In this document: piece by piece, positions 57,689 to 64,000 of the stretch
Position numbering within the stretch: the stretch's first letter is position 1
Layout of the letters: every line of letters starts with the position of its first letter
DNA from: Elusimicrobiota bacterium
Lineage (GTDB): Bacteria > Elusimicrobiota > Elusimicrobia > 2-02-FULL-39-32
DNA length: 64,000 bases
Assembly (NCBI GenBank): GCA_016180425.1
Contig: JACPBF010000008.1
Coordinates: 1 to 64,000 of the forward strand
Direction: 5' to 3'
Program-made: the position numbers and the translations under genes
Notes under the pieces: model-generated
Database searches by the model: none
What the model saw: the letters and a program-made list of their open reading frames with translations, nothing else
What the model was told of the DNA's origin: nothing

Positions 57689-59272
57689 TTAAAACTCACC
57701 ACTGGCAGGAACCATCACCACTCTTGCTTCAGCCGCGATATCCCGCCTCACATTCTTTAGCAAACTCAAATTTTTAATGATCAGCTCTAAAACATCCGGC
57801 AAAAGATCACAAGGAACCAGTTCCATAATTTTTTCCGCTGCTCTAGCATCCTTTCCTGTTTTTCCTCCCACAAAAATATGGACCGCATCCACAATTTTGC
57901 CGTTAATATTAGCTTTAATGCCTTGAAATCCAATGTCCGCAGTATGATGGTTGCCGCAGCCAGCAGCGCAGCCAGACCATCTCATCTTGATCTGGTTCAA
58001 AGCATCTTTTCCCATCCGTTTTTCAAGCTCTTTTGTTACTTTAAGAGAGATTCCTTTACTCTCAATCAAAGCTAAATTGCAATAGTCAATTCCTACACAA
58101 GACACTAAACCTTTTATGCCAGGGGTTGGATGAGGTGAAAGTTGAGATAGCAATGGCTCTTCCAATAAAGCATTTAATTTAATTTTAGGCACATTCACCA
58201 AAATCATATTTTGCTGAGGCGTTATTCTAATTTCAGAGCTTCCATAAACCTCAGAAATTCTAGCTAATTCTTTTAACTGCTTTGAGAAAATCCTGCCAAC
58301 AGGCACGCACAACCCTACAGAATAAAGTTCCATTCCCTTTTGTTCAGTAATTCCTAAATGGTCTGTTTCTATCTCTGTCCTTAAGTCTTTTCCTTTTGTT
58401 AAAAATTTTTTTCTGTACTTTTCAAAAAAACTATTTTCTAATTCAGCTCTAAATTTTTCAATCCCCCAAAGCTCCAAAAGAAACGCTAACCTGCATTTTG
58501 TTCTTTCTCCTCTTAAACCATGATCTCTAAAAACTAAAGCGATTTGGGCGCATAAATGTGCCGCATCTTCGGGCAAAACAAAGAGATCCAGATCTTGAGC
58601 ATTGTAAAAACCCCCGGAACCCATCTTCCCCCCGACAAACAGATTAAATCCCTTATGATAAAATCCATCTACATTTTTTAAAGCTGGAACTAAGCCAATA
58701 TCTTGGGATTCTGGGTGAGTGCAGTTTTCTAAACAGCCAGTGATCGTTACATTCATTTTTCTGGGAAGATTGGTAAATTCTTTATTTCTTAAAAAAAGAT
58801 TTGTGAATTCAACTGTATAAGGATAGGCGTCTAAATGCTCATTGGGAATTAACCCGGAAAGAGGGCAGGTATTTACATTGCGAATATTGTCCATGCCTGT
58901 TTGCAAACTATTTAAATCTAACCTCTCTAAAGCTTTCAAGATTTGCGGGACAGATTCAATTTTAATAGATCTTAACTCAATCTGCTGGCGCGTGGTCACA
59001 TCTAGCACTCCATTGCCCAATCTTTCTGCAATTTCCGCTAGAGCGATCAATTGTTTAGCAGACGACCTTCCACCAGTGATACGTATCCGCATCATAAAAT
59101 AACCCGGGGTTCTTTTTCTTAAAAAAGTGCCTACCCACTTTAATCGTTCCGCATCTCCAGGAGAAATTTTTTCATAACCTTTTGAAGCGATACTTTCAAT
59201 CTCATTTAAAATATCAAACCCATCTTTTTCCGCTTTAACTTTTTCTATAGGATTTGTGCCAATAGTGAACAT
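57689..59272 (-). CDS. nirA: Ferredoxin-dependent nitrite reductase
   Basis: A 527-residue siroheme and 4Fe-4S enzyme reducing nitrite to ammonium with six electrons. It shows the two pseudo-symmetric halves of the family: Arg-Thr-Pro-Gly-Tyr-Phe-Met-Met-Arg-Ile-Arg and Thr-Thr-Arg-Gln-Gln-Ile-Glu in the first, a repeat of this pattern in the second. The cluster ligands are Cys-x5-Cys (SCVGIDYCN) and Cys-x3-Cys (SGCAAGCGNH). The sulfite-reductase relatives share these motifs, but the position between narK and the nitrate-reductase genes supports nitrite. Ribosome site GGAGA lies before the ATG, which overlaps the narK stop (TAATG). Confidence 0.92.
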   Translation of the reverse strand: MFTIGTNPIEKVKAEKDGFDILNEIESIASKGYEKISPGDAERLKWVGTFLRKRTPGYFMMRIRITGGRSSAKQLIALAEIAERLGNGVLDVTTRQQIELRSIKIESVPQILKALERLDLNSLQTGMDNIRNVNTCPLSGLIPNEHLDAYPYTVEFTNLFLRNKEFTNLPRKMNVTITGCLENCTHPESQDIGLVPALKNVDGFYHKGFNLFVGGKMGSGGFYNAQDLDLFVLPEDAAHLCAQIALVFRDHGLRGERTKCRLAFLLELWGIEKFRAELENSFFEKYRKKFLTKGKDLRTEIETDHLGITEQKGMELYSVGLCVPVGRIFSKQLKELARISEVYGSSEIRITPQQNMILVNVPKIKLNALLEEPLLSQLSPHPTPGIKGLVSCVGIDYCNLALIESKGISLKVTKELEKRMGKDALNQIKMRWSGCAAGCGNHHTADIGFQGIKANINGKIVDAVHIFVGGKTGKDARAAEKIMELVPCDLLPDVLELIIKNLSLLKNVRRDIAAEARVVMVPASGEF

Positions 59273-60528
59273 TAATAGATCTCCATTGCCGGCGCCATTT
59301 GCACGCGCGCAGCGGTTTGGCTCTGAAATGATAAGAATTTTCCTGTGCTATCTATCCATTCCCCAACCCATTCTTTTTCCATTTTTCTTAAAAAGATATG
59401 CGCAATCACAATCACAACCGCAAAGGTGATAAATCCAAATGCGAAGTTGCCTGTAAATTGTTTAGAAAGTCCCATGGCATTGGGAATAATCGCGCCTCCC
59501 AAAGCTCCAATTTCACCCACCATGCTAGAGGCCACTGCTGTCACTGTCGGAAAACGAAACGGCACCAATTGAAAGACTGAACCATTCCCTATTCCTAAGG
59601 CTGCAAAAATTAAAAGTAAAAGTGCTGTGGCAAGATAAAGGGTGGGTAAAAGGCTGCTCAAAAGCACCCCTATAAAAAGAACTAAAAAAATAACTTTAAG
59701 AACTCTGATCCCTCCCCAAAGGTCAGAGAGGTATCCGCCCACTACTCTTGCAACACTTCCAATAATGACCACCAGCGCGGTAAACTGTCCAGATTTAATC
59801 TTTGTAATTGCGAACTGTTCATGAAAAAAAGTAGGCAGAAAATTAGCCAGCCCAATAAAACCGCCAAAAGTCACCACATAAATCATATTTAAAACCCAGG
59901 AATCTTTTTCAGTTAATACTTTTAAATAGTCTTTTAATTTTTTCTGCTCTCTATCCGGCGGCTCTTTCGCAAAAATTAAAAGAATCAGAATAGCTAATGC
60001 CATAGGAATAAGAGAAAAACCATAAACCGCTTTTAAGCCAAACTTCCCAGCCAAAGGCGGAGCAAATAAAGTAGCTAAAATAGTGCCGCTATTGCCTAAG
60101 CCAACAATGCCCATGACTAATCCCTTATATTCCGCTGGATACCAGCCAGAGCCTAAAGATAAAGCCACTCCAAAACTCGCCCCAGCTATTCCTAAAAGAA
60201 CGCCCATAAAAAGAACTTCGCTGTAGCTATTTACAAAAAACCAGCCATAAAAAAGCGCGGCTGTGATCATCCCCATTTCTATCATGGCCGCGGACTTTCT
60301 GCCAATCTGTTGAGCCAGTATCCCTAAAGGAAAGCGCAAGAGCGCTCCTGAAATAATTGGCACTGAAATCATCCAGCCTTTTTGTGAAGGAGACAGTCCA
60401 AATTGTTCGCTGATAAAAGGAGCCATTGCGCCATTTAATGCCCAGACCGCAAAACAAAAATCAAAATATAAAAATGAACTAAATAAAGTCGGGCTATGAC
60501 CAGATTTAAGAAAGGCTTTCATGTTCAT
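59272..60528 (-). CDS. narK: Nitrate/nitrite transporter, NarK/NNP family
   Basis: A 418-residue major-facilitator protein with about twelve helices. It carries an NNP-type signature Gly-Ile-Gly-Asn-Gly-Ser-Val-Phe-Gln-Leu-Val-Pro in helix 8 and, in helix 5, Gly-Leu-Gly-Asn-Ser-Gly. Arg in helix 2 (Leu-Leu-Arg-Phe-Pro-Leu-Gly) is the usual substrate-binding residue. It should import nitrate for the downstream reductases. AGGAGA ribosome site; starts 12 bases after the nifI2-like gene and overlaps nirA by one base, so expression is coupled. Confidence 0.93.
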   Translation of the reverse strand: MNMKAFLKSGHSPTLFSSFLYFDFCFAVWALNGAMAPFISEQFGLSPSQKGWMISVPIISGALLRFPLGILAQQIGRKSAAMIEMGMITAALFYGWFFVNSYSEVLFMGVLLGIAGASFGVALSLGSGWYPAEYKGLVMGIVGLGNSGTILATLFAPPLAGKFGLKAVYGFSLIPMALAILILLIFAKEPPDREQKKLKDYLKVLTEKDSWVLNMIYVVTFGGFIGLANFLPTFFHEQFAITKIKSGQFTALVVIIGSVARVVGGYLSDLWGGIRVLKVIFLVLFIGVLLSSLLPTLYLATALLLLIFAALGIGNGSVFQLVPFRFPTVTAVASSMVGEIGALGGAIIPNAMGLSKQFTGNFAFGFITFAVVIVIAHIFLRKMEKEWVGEWIDSTGKFLSFQSQTAARVQMAPAMEIY

Positions 60529-60540
60529 TGGATCTCCTAT

Positions 60541-60885
60541 TTATAGGGCAGAATCGCCATTTTCGCCAGTGCGCACTCTCACCGCTTCTTCTAATGGCAA
60601 TACGAAAATTTTTCCGTCCCCAATTGAACCTGTTTTATTAATCCGTTCAATAATTTTTAAAACAGGCTCCACTTCCAGATCATTGACGAAAATAGTAACC
60701 ATTCTCTTTGGCAGAAATACAATTCCTTCTTCAAGGCTGCCGGATTTAGATAAATAGCGAAGCCCTTTTTGCTTGCCCCGCCCATAGACGCGATGGACCG
60801 TAATAGAGTTAAACCCGCCTAAAAAAAGCTCGGATTTAGTTTTTTGCCATTGATTGGGACGGATGACAGCGATAATTTCTTTCAT
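60541..60885 (-). CDS. PII-family regulator, NifI2-like
   Basis: A 114-residue PII protein counted from the ATG at 60885, which has GAGGAC just ahead; the longer form from 60915 lacks a ribosome site. It has the NifI2 pattern: Tyr-Gly-Arg-Gly-Lys-Gln-Lys-Gly-Leu-Arg-Tyr, the extended segment with Phe-Leu-Pro-Lys-Arg-Met-Val-Thr-Ile-Phe-Val, Gly-Asp-Gly-Lys-Ile-Phe-Val, and terminal Val-Arg-Val-Arg-Thr-Gly-Glu-x-Gly-x-x-Ala-Leu. First gene of the operon. NifI1 and NifI2 work as a heteromer on nitrogenase in methanogens; here no nif gene is present. Confidence 0.85.
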   Translation of the reverse strand: MKEIIAVIRPNQWQKTKSELFLGGFNSITVHRVYGRGKQKGLRYLSKSGSLEEGIVFLPKRMVTIFVNDLEVEPVLKIIERINKTGSIGDGKIFVLPLEEAVRVRTGENGDSAL

Positions 60886-60927
60886 TTTTGTCCTCTCATA
60901 GAAAAAATTTTCCAAAACTACTTTTGC

Positions 60928-60933
60928 ATTATA
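60928..60933 (-). promoter_or_regulatory. -10 box of the nitrate operon
   Basis: TATAAT on the minus strand, about 45 bp before the first start codon. No good -35 box lies upstream, as expected for an activator-dependent promoter; the dyad at 60966 is centred about 55 bp before the predicted transcript start. Confidence 0.6.
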
Positions 60934-60965
60934 ACAGGAAATTTAATATAAGTATAATGAAATCT

Positions 60966-60986
60966 TCTAATGGTAACTATTAGAAA
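60966..60986. promoter_or_regulatory. Candidate LysR-type operator
   Basis: TTCTAAT, GGTAACT, ATTAGAA: a 7-7-7 dyad with the T-N11-A form of LysR-family sites, placed between the divergent regulator and operon at the distance used for activation. Confidence 0.6.
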
Positions 60987-60995
60987 ATCTAATAT

Positions 60996-61055
60996 AGTTT
61001 CTGCACTGAAAGTGCTTTCGTTACGCGAGTCAAATGACTTTCAGTGCAGAAACTA
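60996..61055 (+). promoter_or_regulatory. Long hairpin in the lysR leader
   Basis: Perfect 19-bp arms TAGTTTCTGCACTGAAAGT and its complement, about 22-base loop (positions to within one base), ending some five bases before the lysR ATG. In the mRNA it would be a very stable stem next to the start, where no Shine-Dalgarno is visible; in DNA it could be a second operator. Confidence 0.65.
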
Positions 61056-61059
61056 ATAT

Positions 61060-61944
61060 ATGCATATTGAATCCATAAAAATATTCTGTGATATTTTTGA
61101 TTTAAAAAGCTTCTCTAAAGCCGCTGAATCCAATTTTATCACCCAGTCTGCCGTCAGCCAGCAAATAAGGCAATTAGAGAGGCTTTGGAAAACCAAATTG
61201 CTCATAAGAAACAAAAATGATCTGGCCTTAACTCAAGAAGGTGAAATCCTATATAAGGAAGGAAAAATGATCCTAGAGCGTTTTGAAGCCTTGTGTCAAA
61301 ATCTCAATAAAACAAAACAACTGATTCAAGGCAATGTGCGGGTGGCTTCCATCCATGGAGTTGGGCTGCATGAGCTGCCCCCATATATTAAAAAATTTAT
61401 AAAACAGGTTCCTAAAGTGAACGTAAAATTAGAATACATGCGGGATAGCCAAGTCTATAATGAGGTGATTCAAAGACGGGCAGATTTAGGGATCGTGGCT
61501 TTCCCTAGGATTTTGCCTCAAATTGAGGTGATTGCGTTCCGCAGGGATAAGCTAGTTATTATCTGTCACCCGAAGCACCGATTAGCTAAATTTAAAAGAA
61601 TAAATATTAAAAAAATAAATGGAACACATTTTGTCTCTTTTGAAAAAGGGATCCCAACAAGAAGAATTGTGGATCAGTTTCTGCATGAGCATAGGGTTGG
61701 AATTAAGCTCACCATGGAATTTGACAATATTGAAACATTAAAAAAAGCTGTGGAAGTGGATGCGGGAATTTCCATACTGCCATTGGTCACAATAAAAAAT
61801 GAATTGATCCATAAAACTTTGCATGCCATTGAAATTTCTGGAAAACCCTTAACCAGACCCTTAGGAATTATCACTTCTAAAGGCAGAGCCCTGCCCCCTC
61901 AAGTCAACAAATTTATCAATGTTCTATTAGAAAGCGGGGAGTAA
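61060..61944 (+). CDS. LysR-family regulator, divergent from the nitrate operon
   Basis: A 294-residue regulator. The winged helix-turn-helix spans residues 1-65 (Phe-Cys-Asp-Ile-Phe-Asp-Leu-Lys-Ser-Phe-Ser-Lys-Ala-Ala, then Gln-Ser-Ala-Val-Ser-Gln-Gln-Ile), and a periplasmic-binding-type effector domain covers about 92-290. It is of the CysB/NtcB-like kind by general look. Divergent position 175 bp from the nifI2 start strongly suggests that it controls the nitrate operon, sensing nitrite, nitrate or a nitrogen metabolite. A dyad with LysR-site geometry sits between them. Confidence 0.9.
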   Translation: MHIESIKIFCDIFDLKSFSKAAESNFITQSAVSQQIRQLERLWKTKLLIRNKNDLALTQEGEILYKEGKMILERFEALCQNLNKTKQLIQGNVRVASIHGVGLHELPPYIKKFIKQVPKVNVKLEYMRDSQVYNEVIQRRADLGIVAFPRILPQIEVIAFRRDKLVIICHPKHRLAKFKRINIKKINGTHFVSFEKGIPTRRIVDQFLHEHRVGIKLTMEFDNIETLKKAVEVDAGISILPLVTIKNELIHKTLHAIEISGKPLTRPLGIITSKGRALPPQVNKFINVLLESGE

Positions 61945-62068
61945 TTTAACCCGAACAGAGAACTTTTAGGTCAAACTCCAATTTTAGCGGCGTTCCACCA
62001 AAAGGAGAGGAGAAGTAGAGTGTTTTGCTTTTTGCTAGATAAAATGAATGAGCCAGCCACTCACGTGA

Positions 62069-62482
62069 TTATTTGATATCGTGGGTTTGTAAATGTTCTT
62101 TTTTTAAAACTTGAGAGATTTTTTTATCAAGAGTTAAAAGAGGTAGATCCAGCGCTTTGGCGCAAGCCAGATAGGTTGAATCATAAAATGTAAGATCATA
62201 ATTTTGCGCAATTTCTACAGATTTTTCCCACCACACGTCTTTTTGAATCGTCCGTATTGGAAATTCAAAAATAAAATTTAAAAGTTCTTCTAAAGGCACG
62301 CTCTTAAAAGCTGTTCGTTCACCTCTTTTTGCAAATAAAATTCCATTGGCTGCCTCATAATAAATTAATTCCGGCGCCAATAAAGAGTGTTCTCCCAACA
62401 AATACTCTATTTGGTTAGATTCTTCTTCTTTTAGTAGAACTGCCAACCATGCGCTCGCATCTAAAATAATAGGATTAGCCAC
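62069..62482 (-). CDS. vapC: VapC-type PIN-domain toxin
   Basis: A 137-residue PIN ribonuclease. The acidic set is visible: Asp8 (ILDASAW), Glu43 (Tyr-Tyr-Glu-Ala-Ala-Asn), Asp100 (Phe-Tyr-Asp-Ser-Thr-Tyr) and Asp118 (Leu-Leu-Thr-Leu-Asp). VapC toxins cut tRNA or rRNA and are neutralised by VapB. Its start overlaps the upstream antitoxin gene by eight bases. Confidence 0.88.
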   Translation of the reverse strand: MANPIILDASAWLAVLLKEEESNQIEYLLGEHSLLAPELIYYEAANGILFAKRGERTAFKSVPLEELLNFIFEFPIRTIQKDVWWEKSVEIAQNYDLTFYDSTYLACAKALDLPLLTLDKKISQVLKKEHLQTHDIK

Positions 62483-62696
62483 GATCTCTAATCTGACGAA
62501 TAATTCTAGCCGCAGTCCCTTTTTTAGAGTTGGGACTATTTTGAGCTAAATTGTGAAGTTTCTTAAACAAGTTTCGCTTCTTTTGTGATTCTAGCGCTTC
62601 ACTAATAGAACTTCTCAAATAATCTGACCAATTAAGAGGAATCTTAGACATTTCTTTTTTCATAGGTTCTGGGATTCTTAGCGCAAACATGCTCAT
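62475..62696 (-). CDS. vapB: VapB-type antitoxin
   Basis: Counting from the ATG at 62696, 73 residues; AAGGAGG lies eight bases before it, whereas the longer form from 62750 would include the promoter. The N-terminus (Phe-Ala-Leu-Arg-Ile-Pro-Glu-Pro-Met-Lys-Lys-Glu-Met) fits a ribbon-helix-helix DNA-binding protein, with a basic tail for toxin contact. It is transcribed with the PIN toxin. Confidence 0.8.
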   Translation of the reverse strand: MSMFALRIPEPMKKEMSKIPLNWSDYLRSSISEALESQKKRNLFKKLHNLAQNSPNSKKGTAARIIRQIRDRG

Positions 62697-62721
62697 AGTA
62701 TAGACCTCCTTATAATGTGAT

Positions 62722-62750
62722 AGAATAGCAGACGTATTACATATTGTCAA
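62722..62750 (-). promoter_or_regulatory. Promoter of vapBC
   Basis: Minus strand TTGACA (62745-62750), 17-bp spacer, TATTCT (62722-62727). GTATT...AATAC around the -35 box is a short dyad that VapB could bind. Confidence 0.7.
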
Positions 62751-62839
62751 TACGGATAAAGATTCGGTAAAATCTCCGTTGATACATCGCCGATAAAATT
62801 ATCCATAATAAAAAAATTGTAAATGCTTAATAAACACAT

Positions 62840-63625
62840 TTATTCTCTGTTTTTGAACTTATCGAAATATTGATCTATTTCAGTTCTCAGTTCTATACCA
62901 ACCCTTTCAAAACAGCCCAATAAATCTTGATAAGCACCTTTACCGCCAAGGAAATCCCAGAATTCATCAGCGACCTTCAGTTCATGCTTCAAATCGAGCA
63001 TCCCTCTCATAGTCCAACGATTATAAAGTTGGGGCTCATATGGATTATAGGGGATAGCTATCATTGCATTAACTTTTGCATCTGGATTAGTTGCTAATAC
63101 CACTGCTGTCCATTCCAATAAAGTTCTTTTGAATTCCTTAAAACCGCCTGCATTAGGCTTGGCCGTTTTAATATCGAATAAATAAAGTTCACCATTTTTG
63201 TCTTCTAGCATTACATCTACCATTGTGGTTTTAACTTTTCTCAAAATTCCTTTCTAGCAAACTTTTCTAATTTTTTCTGTTGCTTCAGGTTTATTTGGAG
63301 TTGATACTGCGGTGGAAAGATCATCCATAATTTTTTGAATCTGAAACTGTGCCCCTTCACTTATTGAATCACCAGCTTTTGCGTGAGATAGGGCAACTTT
63401 AAAATTACCCTTTGCCAATTCCAATGCCACCGGTTCAAATATGTTACTGCCAAAATTTGTATTCAACGAATGGATAAATGAAAACAATGCTAATCTGTCC
63501 TTCCCTAAAAGCCTCGTATGAAATGGCATCGAAGCTGGTTCAGGTTTATAACTTTTGAATTTATTTCTTAACCTTTCCTTTAAAACTTCCTCTACTGATT
63601 TGATTTTATCTTTTGGTAGCCCCAT
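62840..63625 (-). pseudogene. TdeIII-type restriction endonuclease interrupted by an amber codon
   Basis: Two blocks in the same frame (63625-63257 and 63253-62840) are separated only by TAG at 63254-63256. Together they give about 260 residues, near the size of TdeIII-family enzymes, which cut GGNCC. The C-terminal block has the recognisable catalytic part (Val-Asp-Val-Met-Leu-Glu-Asp, Leu-Phe-Asp-Ile-Lys-Thr-Ala-Lys-Pro-Asn, Ile-Ala-Ile-Pro-Tyr-Asn-Pro-Tyr). AGAAAAGTT occurs on both sides of the stop, 27 bases apart. The start overlaps the upstream methyltransferase by 20 bases. Either a real nonsense mutation, a sequence error or a readthrough codon. Confidence 0.8.
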
Positions 63626-64000
63626 TGTTCCCTTGTTTTTCCTTTAGGTGAAATATGCTTTCACAATAGGCCGATTTATCTTTTTCTGTCCTATTTAACA
63701 CCGGTCTTTTGTACTGGTTGACTATTTTCATGCCAGACGCTTCTGCTATTTTGGGATAAATATTATATTTATCGTTTGCAACTAAAAAAACATTGTAGTC
63801 AGCTGCTAAAAATCTTCTGCAATTTTTTAACACTTCAGATATTCCCGTAATATAAGAAGCCCTTGCCTCGCTTCCCTGACCTTTGGAAAGAGGACCAATC
63901 TCAAATTCATCCTGTCTTTTAAAACCAAACAACTCATAGGCGTAGGCATGTTGTTCATGATAGTCGATCAGACCCACATAGGGAGGACTTGAAAATATAC
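63606..64000 (-). CDS. DNA methyltransferase of the TdeIII-type system (partial)
   Basis: The frame stays open to the right edge, so only the C-terminal part is seen (about 131 residues). The catalytic motif Ser-Pro-Pro-Tyr lies at the edge (about 63978-63992), followed by Val-Gly-Leu-Ile-Asp-Tyr-His-Glu-Gln-His-Ala-Tyr. Ser-Pro-Pro-Tyr is the motif IV of N4-cytosine (and some N6-adenine) methyltransferases. The rest covers the last strands (Asn-Val-Phe-Leu-Val-Ala-Asn-Asp-Lys). It overlaps the endonuclease gene, as expected for a modification gene that must be made first. Confidence 0.85.
   Translation of the reverse strand, partial: IFSSPPYVGLIDYHEQHAYAYELFGFKRQDEFEIGPLSKGQGSEARASYITGISEVLKNCRRFLAADYNVFLVANDKYNIYPKIAEASGMKIVNQYKRPVLNRTEKDKSAYCESIFHLKEKQGNNGATKR

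Noticed and set aside
57689-59272. Sulfite reductase instead of nitrite reductase
   Set aside because: The motifs alone do not separate them, but its place between narK and nasA favours nitrite; no cys genes are near.

Overview
The window looks like a fragment of a genome from a Gram-negative-type, uncultured bacterium, most likely Omnitrophota (former OP3). The reasons are two giant secreted-protein genes (5,047 and 3,901 codons), an N-terminal domain in the second that I recognise from Omnitrophota proteins, AT-rich intergenic DNA with strong Shine-Dalgarno and sigma70-type promoters, an outer-membrane PorV-like barrel, and many small mobile or toxin-antitoxin genes. The phylum is an inference from protein style; no rRNA or ribosomal protein gene is present to fix it.

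Layout. 1-19409 (-): one giant repeat-protein locus whose 3' part is broken into three reading frames and runs off the left edge. 19410-21360: AT-rich DNA with a Pho-box-like element, two tandem 15-codon mini-ORFs, a nucleotidyltransferase plus small partner, and a dead insertion-sequence remnant. 21362-22348 (+): three small membrane proteins behind a textbook promoter. 22482-25761 (-): a two-gene signalling operon in which the response-regulator receiver is fused through a membrane helix to an efflux-type membrane fusion protein, followed by its sensor kinase. 25980-26870 (-): a Fic enzyme between two copies of a 29-bp repeat. 27128-38833 (-): the second giant protein, a mosaic with a sugar-nucleotidyltransferase-like domain, two propeller-like domains and three internal lipoprotein-signal-like segments. 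39035-48945 (-): a small unknown protein, an ORF6N protein, and an operon of a fibronectin-III surface protein with a sorting-type C-terminus, a PorV-like barrel and a diguanylate cyclase, then a zinc-ribbon protein.

49031-51542 is an island: the 5' half of a tRNA-Leu(UAA), a TIGR04255-type protein, HicB-like and HicA-like genes and an orphan MazE. 51550-60885 (-) is a complete nitrate-assimilation operon read nifI2-like, narK, nirA, nifI1-like, an iron-sulfur/DmsC fusion, nasA, mobA, moaA, with a divergent LysR regulator at 61060. NarK imports nitrate, NasA (with molybdenum cofactor supplied by MoaA and MobA) reduces it to nitrite, NirA reduces nitrite to ammonium, and two PII proteins of the NifI type probably report nitrogen and carbon status. 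62069-64000 (-) holds a VapBC pair and a TdeIII-type restriction-modification system whose endonuclease gene is interrupted by an amber codon.

Several non-coding patterns link distant parts of the window: a three-fold 11-bp-period element (GTTACA repeats) lies in front of four minus-strand genes including both giants; a family of short elements with core AACCCGAATATTG is scattered in gaps; and a palindrome with arms TAATGTCAAA occurs at two places 30 kb apart.
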